A DNA stretch of 11,567 nucleotides from Thiorhodovibrio sp. GTDB lineage: Bacteria; Pseudomonadota; Gammaproteobacteria; Chromatiales; Chromatiaceae. A program made the position numbers and the translations under genes. Under the pieces are notes generated by a model. That model was given only the letters and a program-made list of their open reading frames with translations. It made no database searches and was not told the origin of the DNA. Shown in pieces: positions 1 to 4,724 of this stretch (the stretch's first letter is position 1; each line of letters starts with the position of its first letter). The stretch spans positions 1-11,567 of the forward strand of contig SKYD01000222.1 of NCBI GenBank assembly GCA_007128075.1, given 5' to 3'.

Positions 1-345
1 CGCCTGATGGTACGCTTTGACCATTTCTTTGTCCCAGCCGGGCGTGTCCAGTGCTTTGCCGGATTGTTTGGCTTCCAACACAAAACACTCAGCGCGGTAC
101 AGATCAATAAATCCGTGACTGGCGCTGCCGTCGGGTTTATAAATCTCCACCAATCGCTCAAACACATAGCGATCTCGCTGCGGATCGCGGGTGGCGGGAT
201 CAGGCTGCGGCAACTCCAACAGCGTACAAAGCTGGGTCAGAAATAGCTGATAATTGGCGCGTTCACTGCCCTCAACCCCCGTCCACTGGGTGATGAAAGC
301 ATCGATGGCAGCGGGGGGGATGGGGTGTGATGGTGGGGTGTGCAT
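1..345 (-). CDS. MmeI-type (type IIL) restriction-methyltransferase, N-terminal 115 residues, runs off the left edge
   Basis: The minus-strand frame from the ATG at 345-343 stays open to base 1. It reads as the N-terminus of the MmeI family, single-chain enzymes that carry a PD-(D/E)XK nuclease, a helical connector, an N6-adenine methyltransferase and a target recognition domain. Visible family signs are a WTGVEGSERANYQLFL segment (residues 21-36), LCTLLELPQPDPA (39-51), YVFERLV (60-66) and the nuclease motif D81-X9-E91-A-K93. This is the same D-X9-EXK spacing as in MmeI, so the nuclease site looks intact. The methyltransferase motifs lie outside the window. The start is the only ATG before residue 108; an in-frame stop lies upstream, and no strong Shine-Dalgarno is seen. 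The gene follows the DUF262 gene by 40 bp on the same strand, so co-transcription is likely. A C7 run falls in codons 9-11. Family assignment is firm; activity and specificity cannot be told. Confidence 0.85.
   Translation of the reverse strand, partial: MHTPPSHPIPPAAIDAFITQWTGVEGSERANYQLFLTQLCTLLELPQPDPATRDPQRDRYVFERLVEIYKPDGSASHGFIDLYRAECFVLEAKQSGKALDTPGWDKEMVKAYHQA
248..290 (-). repeat. 43-bp direct repeat, copy A (inside the methyltransferase gene)
   Basis: These 43 bases recur at 2345-2387 in the same orientation with one difference (C at 284, T at 2381). Here they encode about residues 19-33 of the methyltransferase (the WTGVEGSERANYQ segment), so this copy is the functional one. Sequence on either side of the two copies does not match clearly. 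Confidence 0.9.
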
Positions 346-349
346 GGGG
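313..349 (+). other. Four-tract G-rich element (possible G-quadruplex) at the methyltransferase start
   Basis: On the plus strand there are four runs of at least four G: 313-319 (seven G), 322-325, 335-338 and 346-349, with loops of 2, 9 and 7 nt. This fits the general G-quadruplex pattern. It overlaps the start codon (345-343) and first eleven codons of the minus-strand methyltransferase gene, for which it is the template strand. Folding is inferred from the pattern only. Confidence 0.45.
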
Positions 350-385
350 TGTTCGGTTGATTTATCGTGTGAAAGATACAGTGTG

Positions 386-2155
386 CTAAGCTGTCACAGT
401 CAGCAAATCCTCGCGCCGCAAAAACTCGAAAAACTTATTTAAGATGTTATTTTGGCGGTCAATGATCTGCTGTTCGCCAAATTCTTGATAGTCAACAAGT
501 GCTGCGATTTCAGCGATTTGACTCACCTCTTTATTTTTTCCGCGACGCTGCTCGCCACTGTAAATTTTCTTTTTATCTTCAAACCGATAATCGGACGCTT
601 TCAAATTAATACTTGCTTCCAAAAGGATCTTGTTACCGAGTGATTCAATATTGCCTTCATAATGTAAACCACCCCCCATTTTTTTCTCCATTTCTTGACG
701 CTTTCTTGAGTAAATATGTTCTATGTGAAACGCATCTTTAATGTTCAGCAGCTTCTGCTCGGGAAATGTAAAAGCATACCATGTAATCATGGCACGAGTA
801 ATGTATCGTTGATTGTTAAAGACATAGTTCTCAAAAAATGAACGCGCCTTGTCTTCATTAAAGCGATATTTAGCAAAAGTCACCTCAGTATCACGCACGA
901 TGTTAAGCATTTCATCATAAACTGGGGTGCGCAATGCGTTTACCCCAGGATTGGTGATTGCATAGGTGAAAATGAAGGCAGTAATTTTATCTAAAAACTT
1001 GCTAAAGCGCGTGTCTTCTAACTCCCCGTCATCGTTTCGATTTTGCAAAAAATAGACCGATGCAATATGTTGCCACATCCCATTAGGAGCATAATTTAGC
1101 ACAAAAAGCTTCCGCAGAACCTCCTCGGAGAACCGTTGCGCATCTTGACGATAAATGCTCTCCCAAAACAGGGCTAATGCTTTCAAATCGTTGGTCGTTT
1201 CCTCGGTTCTCAAGTATTGGTATTTGTTGCGCTCATAAAATTTGCGCAAAGCTTCTGTTGATGTATTTTTATTTCCTTCTTTAGCACGCAAAAAATACAT
1301 ATAGCGCGTAAATAATTCATCCATCGGAGAGCCGATATTCGTAGGAAAGATGGCACTTGAAATTTCTTCGAGCTCTTTCCAGTCCTCAATGAGTTCATCT
1401 TTTTTGCCAGATTCACTATAATATTTATAAAGTTTCGCCTTAAAAATATCTGCATCTGAGAGCGGAAGTCCCCGATCATTCAGCGTTGAAAAAATGCGCA
1501 GCGCAGTATCTTGAGATTCTGCCTCAATCGGCAACAGAATGCAGTTATTGAGTATACGAGCTGATAAATAGGGAAGATACCCTGCAAAATCTTGCGTAAA
1601 CTGATCAATTTTTCTTTGGAAAAACTGATAATTCGCTACATATTGGCTTTCTCGATTCAATTTTTCTTCTTGTGTGTTGACTTTACCAGTTCGTAGTAGT
1701 TCAAGAAAGGCTTCTTTATCGCTGTCAGTCGCCACTTCTGAAAAGATTTTTAGACTCGATTTATCGGCGGTTCCGAAAGTATCGACTTTCCAGATACATT
1801 GTTCGATACGGTCGCGGGTGAGTTTTGAGTTTTTATCTTGCATGTTGGCAAATTTGTCATAGAATGCACGCAATACAAGCATGATTGTGGTCAGTCGTTG
1901 CTGACCATCAATCACTTCGGACTTACCCTGACTGTTTTTATACATCACAATTGAACCGAGAAAATATTCCTCATTTTCGTCAAATTCCTCATGGTTATTA
2001 TTGGGAAAGGCAAATAAAACAACATCATCCCAAAGCGTTTGACACTGCTCCTCATCCCAAGCATAGGGTCGCTGATAGTCAGGAATCAGAAAATCTGCTT
2101 TGCGATCCGCAAGCAAATCGAAAATTGTTTTTTGGTCTACATTCAGTTTTGACAT
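386..2155 (-). CDS. DUF262-DUF1524 protein, GmrSD/SspE/BrxU-like restriction nuclease
   Basis: This is a 589-residue cytoplasmic protein with no signal peptide or membrane segment. The N-terminal DUF262 domain shows IPDYQRPYAW (residues 24-33), YFLGSIV (64-70) and the diagnostic DGQQR (83-87), which binds or hydrolyses NTP in characterised relatives. The C-terminal DUF1524 domain has the HNH-type core HIEH (477-480), an LGN element (506-508) and a K-x3-Y segment (about 528-532). Together these form the one-chain GmrSD layout. Relatives are type IV enzymes that cut modified phage DNA, SspE (acts with phosphorothioation) or BrxU (beside BREX). None of the other genes of those systems is visible, so substrate is unknown. 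The start is supported by a GGGAG ribosome site 5 nt upstream (2165-2161). The gene is visibly AT-rich compared with the operon to the right, suggesting horizontal transfer. The MmeI-type gene follows after 40 bp. Domain call is firm; antiphage role is inferred. Confidence 0.88.
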   Translation of the reverse strand: MSKLNVDQKTIFDLLADRKADFLIPDYQRPYAWDEEQCQTLWDDVVLFAFPNNNHEEFDENEEYFLGSIVMYKNSQGKSEVIDGQQRLTTIMLVLRAFYDKFANMQDKNSKLTRDRIEQCIWKVDTFGTADKSSLKIFSEVATDSDKEAFLELLRTGKVNTQEEKLNRESQYVANYQFFQRKIDQFTQDFAGYLPYLSARILNNCILLPIEAESQDTALRIFSTLNDRGLPLSDADIFKAKLYKYYSESGKKDELIEDWKELEEISSAIFPTNIGSPMDELFTRYMYFLRAKEGNKNTSTEALRKFYERNKYQYLRTEETTNDLKALALFWESIYRQDAQRFSEEVLRKLFVLNYAPNGMWQHIASVYFLQNRNDDGELEDTRFSKFLDKITAFIFTYAITNPGVNALRTPVYDEMLNIVRDTEVTFAKYRFNEDKARSFFENYVFNNQRYITRAMITWYAFTFPEQKLLNIKDAFHIEHIYSRKRQEMEKKMGGGLHYEGNIESLGNKILLEASINLKASDYRFEDKKKIYSGEQRRGKNKEVSQIAEIAALVDYQEFGEQQIIDRQNNILNKFFEFLRREDLLTVTA

Positions 2156-2344
2156 TGTAACTCCCTAATTCAAGATGAAAATTCGTGCTTGATGCTAAGT
2201 GGATCACCGCTACCAATCAACAAAATCGGCGAGAGACCAAGGCGCACACATATAAAATTCTGCAAATAGATGTAGTTGCACTAGTCTATCAAGAAACAAC
2301 CTCAGAGCATCAGCAATTTTTCATGGCCGCCAGTTTTACACAAT

Positions 2345-2387
2345 TGATAATTGGCGCGTTCACTGCCCTCAACCCCCGTCTACTGGG
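2345..2387 (-). pseudogene. 43-bp direct repeat, copy B: methyltransferase gene fragment with a nonsense codon
   Basis: This matches 42 of 43 bases of 248-290, which code for residues 19-33 of the MmeI-type protein. Read in the same minus-strand frame, the single difference turns the conserved Trp codon (TGG) into TAG. Flanks do not extend the coding similarity, so it is a fragment, not a gene. It lies upstream of the DUF262 gene in the direction of transcription, so the two copies bracket that gene. Confidence 0.75.
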
Positions 2388-2526
2388 AGCAGATCATCAC
2401 CGTCTTCTCGGTCCAGCTCGACGGAAGTCGCTCACGCAAAGCCCGTAAACTTTTAGACGATGTGAAACAGACGGTCAAGCCACATGCTGATCATGCATAA
2501 GATTGAACTGCGTCCATCCCTGGGCC

Positions 2527-2556
2527 CGCATCAAAATGCGCCAGCGGCTTGATGCG
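2527..2556. repeat. 8-bp inverted repeat with 14-nt loop upstream of the rimP promoter
   Basis: CGCATCAA (2527-2534) is a perfect inverted match of TTGATGCG (2549-2556). No T-run follows, so it does not look like an intrinsic terminator. It ends 4 bp before the -35 box at 2561, where a regulator site could lie. Confidence 0.5.
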
Positions 2557-2557
2557 C

Positions 2558-2572
2558 AGCTTGCACCAAGCT
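2558..2572. promoter_or_regulatory. 15-bp perfect dyad overlapping the rimP -35 box (possible operator)
   Basis: AGCTTG-CAC-CAAGCT is a perfect 6-bp inverted repeat with a 3-bp centre. The TTGCAC hexamer of the promoter lies inside it (2561-2566), so a bound dimeric protein would block the promoter. No regulator is known to me for this site. Confidence 0.35.
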
Positions 2573-2589
2573 AAGGTTGTCTGTATAGT
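2561..2589 (+). promoter_or_regulatory. Sigma-70 promoter of the rimP operon
   Basis: TTGCAC (2561-2566) and TATAGT (2584-2589) are separated by exactly 17 bp; the hexamers differ from the consensus at two positions and one position. The predicted transcription start is near 2596, immediately before the structured leader. A less good alternative -10 (TATAAG, 2599-2604) lies downstream. The position just before the leader and rimP supports the call. Confidence 0.7.
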
Positions 2590-2595
2590 TGTTTG

Positions 2596-2681
2596 GCTAT
2601 AAGGTACGATGCAACTAGGGGCGCGTCCCCTAGACTGCATGAGGTGGCACCTCAAGAAACCCCGGCTTCGGGGTTTTTTTT
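2596..2681 (+). ncRNA. rimP-leader-like attenuator RNA
   Basis: The expected 5' end of the operon mRNA folds into three hairpins in a row. The first has an outer ATGCA/TGCAT stem (2609-2613 with 2636-2640) and an inner CTAGGGG/CCCCTAG stem (2615-2621 with 2627-2633) around a CGCGT loop. The second is GAGGT-GGC-ACCTC (2641-2653). The third is an intrinsic terminator (2657-2681). A hairpin leader ending in a terminator before rimP-nusA-infB is the description of the Rfam rimP-leader of gammaproteobacteria; I could not align it to that model. The GGGG/CCCC tracts of the first hairpin could instead pair with those of the terminator, giving a simple switch. NusA, encoded downstream, is a plausible feedback effector. 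Confidence 0.65.
2657..2681 (+). terminator. Rho-independent terminator in the rimP leader
   Basis: AAACCCCG (2657-2664), a GCTT loop and CGGGGTTT (2669-2676) form a perfect 8-bp stem, and the T-run continues to 2681. It lies between the promoter and rimP, 38 bp before the rimP start, so it must be read through for the operon to be expressed. That makes it an attenuator. It does not terminate the upstream minus-strand genes, which point away. Confidence 0.88.
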
Positions 2682-2719
2682 GTCGCGTTGACTCGATTTT
2701 TTGGATTGAATACGAACCC

Positions 2720-3181
2720 ATGCCAACCACGCAATCACATCTGACCGCGCTCACGCGCGCTGCAATCGAGCCGCTGGGCTACGAGCTGGTCGGCGTTGAA
2801 CACCTTGGCAGCGGGTCACCTCATGCCGTGGTGCGGGTGTATATTGATCGCTCTGATGCCGAGATTACGCTTCACGACTGCGAACAGGTCAGCCGCCAGC
2901 TCAGTGCCGTGTTTGATGTCGAGGACCCGATCTCTGGGCACTATGACCTGGAGGTGTCTTCACCCGGGCTAGACCGTCCGCTGTTCACTCTTGAACAGAT
3001 GGTGCGCTTTCGCGGTCATTGTGCGCGCATCAAATTATGCAAACCACTTGACGGACGGCGCAACTTTGAAGGCCAACTCGCAGGTGCTGACGGCGAGCTG
3101 TTAATGCTGGAAATTGATGGTGAAGTGTACAAATTGCCGGTGGATCAGATCGCCAGCGCCCGACTCGTGCCGCAATTTTGA
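2720..3181 (+). CDS. rimP: Ribosome maturation factor RimP
   Basis: RimP (older names YhbC, P15a) binds the 30S subunit and is needed for its late assembly. The protein has 153 residues, close to the E. coli size of about 150. The N-terminal alpha/beta domain carries the family signature YDLEVSSPGLDRPLF (about residues 75-89), with VEDPI just before it. The C-terminal SH3-like domain follows (GRRNFEGQL, then the LPVDQIASARLVPQF end). The open frame extends upstream through the terminator, but the ATG at 2720 gives the normal family N-terminus; the Shine-Dalgarno is weak. It is the first gene of the operon, controlled by the promoter at 2561-2589 and the leader attenuator. nusA starts 16 bp later. 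Confidence 0.95.
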   Translation: MPTTQSHLTALTRAAIEPLGYELVGVEHLGSGSPHAVVRVYIDRSDAEITLHDCEQVSRQLSAVFDVEDPISGHYDLEVSSPGLDRPLFTLEQMVRFRGHCARIKLCKPLDGRRNFEGQLAGADGELLMLEIDGEVYKLPVDQIASARLVPQF

Positions 3182-3197
3182 CCTCGGAAATCACTGA

Positions 3198-4724
3198 ATG
3201 AGCAAAGAAATATTATTGGTTGTTGAGGCCGTCTCCAACGAGAAAGATGTGCCCAAGGAAGTGATCTTCCAAGCGATTGAAGCAGCACTTGCCTCGGCAA
3301 CGCGCAAAAAACAAACCCGCGATATCGAGGTGCGGGTGTGTATTGATCGTGATTCCGGCCAATACGCCACCTTCCGGCGCTGGCTGGTGGTCGATGACCG
3401 CAACGGCGGGCCCTTAGATGCCCCCGAACGCCAGATCACCCTCTCCGCCGCGCTCGAACTCGAACCGGGGATCACCATCGGTGGCTACATCGAGGAGGAG
3501 ATCGAATCGGTGCTCTTTGGTCGCATCGCCGCCCAAACTGCCAAGCAGGTCATCATCCAAAAAGTCCGCGAGGCCGAGCGCGCCAAAGTGATCGCCGCCT
3601 TTGCCGCACTCAAGGGCGAGCTGGTCAGCGGCTTGGTCAAAAAAGCCGAACGCGGGGCGATCATTTTGGATCTGGGCAATAATGCCGAAGCCGTGGTGCT
3701 GCGTGAGCACATGATTGCTGGCGAATCGGTGCGCACTGGCGATCGGCTGCGCGGCCTGCTCTACGATGTGCGCGCCGATGTCAAAGGCCCGCAACTGTTC
3801 GTCAGTCGCACCGCACCTGAGCTATTGATCGAATTGTTTCGTCTCGAAGTCCCCGAGATCGGGGAGAACACCATCGAGATTTTGGGCGCGGCGCGTGATC
3901 CTGGCAAGCGGGCAAAACTGGCGGTGCGCACCTCAGATACCCGCATTGATCCCGTGGGTGCCTGTGTTGGGATGCGCGGCTCGCGAGTCCAAGCGGTTTC
4001 TAACGAGCTCAACGGCGAACGGGTGGATATTATCCTCTGGGATGACAATCCAGCTCAGTTTGTGATCAATGCCATGTCGCCGGCGGATGTGGTCTCGATC
4101 ATTATCGACGAGGACACCCACACCATGGATGTGGCAGTCAAGGAAGAAAACCTATCGCAAGCCATCGGGCGCAATGGTCAAAATGTGCGGCTGGCCAGCC
4201 AACTCACCGGCTGGGAGCTGAATGTGATGAGCCAGGCCGAGGCGGAGGCGAAAAATGAAGCAGAAGGTCAGCGGCTGGCGAATGTGTTTATCGAGCAGTT
4301 GCGGATTGATCCCAGTGTGGCGACGGTGTTGGTTGAAGAAGGCTTTACCAGTGTCGATGAGATCGCCTATGTGCCACTGGAAGAATTACAGGCGGTGGAT
4401 GAATTTGACGATGAGGTGATTGAATTGTTGCGCCAACGGGCGCAAGATCAACTGCTCACCCATGCCATCGCCACCGAAGAACAAGACGACATCGAGCCGA
4501 GTGCCGAGCTCTTGGCCCTGCCCGGCATGGAGCCTGCGCTGGCGCAGCGGTTGGCAATACAATTTGGTGTCACAACGGTGGATGCGCTGGCTGAGATGTC
4601 CGTCGATGAACTTTTAGAGATTGAAGGGATGGACGAAAACCTAGCCGCGACCCTGATTATGAAGGCGCGCGAACCTTGGTTTGCGGACGCCAACGAGGAC
4701 GAGGCTGTGGGAGGCGTGCGATGA
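3198..4724 (+). CDS. nusA: Transcription termination/antitermination protein NusA
   Basis: NusA binds RNA polymerase and nascent RNA, promotes pausing and hairpin-dependent termination, and joins antitermination complexes on rRNA operons. At 508 residues it is slightly longer than the E. coli protein (495). Domains in order: the RNA polymerase-binding N-terminal domain (1 to about 125), S1 domain (about 133-200, GELVSGLVKKAERGAIILDLG), KH1 (with GMRG at 258-261), KH2 (GRNG at 324-327) and two acidic helix-hairpin repeats (about 367-418 and 437-492) typical of gammaproteobacteria. The tail after REPWF is about a dozen residues longer than usual. A GGAAA sequence 7 nt upstream of the ATG serves as ribosome site. 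Its stop overlaps the infB start (ATGA), implying translational coupling. In E. coli NusA represses its own operon, which fits the leader terminator here. Confidence 0.98.
   Translation: MSKEILLVVEAVSNEKDVPKEVIFQAIEAALASATRKKQTRDIEVRVCIDRDSGQYATFRRWLVVDDRNGGPLDAPERQITLSAALELEPGITIGGYIEEEIESVLFGRIAAQTAKQVIIQKVREAERAKVIAAFAALKGELVSGLVKKAERGAIILDLGNNAEAVVLREHMIAGESVRTGDRLRGLLYDVRADVKGPQLFVSRTAPELLIELFRLEVPEIGENTIEILGAARDPGKRAKLAVRTSDTRIDPVGACVGMRGSRVQAVSNELNGERVDIILWDDNPAQFVINAMSPADVVSIIIDEDTHTMDVAVKEENLSQAIGRNGQNVRLASQLTGWELNVMSQAEAEAKNEAEGQRLANVFIEQLRIDPSVATVLVEEGFTSVDEIAYVPLEELQAVDEFDDEVIELLRQRAQDQLLTHAIATEEQDDIEPSAELLALPGMEPALAQRLAIQFGVTTVDALAEMSVDELLEIEGMDENLAATLIMKAREPWFADANEDEAVGGVR

Larger units (their letters stand above)
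2156..2560. other. Intergenic accessory/core junction with no confident gene
   Basis: This stretch separates the divergent DUF262 gene and rimP operon. It holds the ribosome binding site of the DUF262 gene (2161-2165), the second copy of the 43-bp repeat (2345-2387) and an inverted repeat (2527-2556). Between 2156 and 2344 the DNA is AT-rich and must contain the promoter of the minus-strand genes, but I see no convincing -35/-10 pair (the best is a TTGATA with a weak TATTTG after 18 bp). The plus-strand frame 2351-2500 is open and could be a 3' gene remnant; I do not recognise it. No tRNA gene is visible here. Confidence 0.6.

Noticed and set aside
2500..2600. A tRNA gene upstream of rimP, as found in many gammaproteobacteria
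   Set aside because: No T-loop or acceptor-stem pairing pattern could be found on either strand in this region.
3414..3794. Long antisense open frames within nusA, infB, truB and pnp
   Set aside because: They are typical by-products of GC-rich coding DNA, have no ribosome sites or family motifs, and lie opposite well-identified genes.
4676..4720. Upstream extension of infB by 15 codons
   Set aside because: It lies inside the nusA end and lacks the GGGAGG spacing; the ATG at 4721 matches the normal IF-2 N-terminus.
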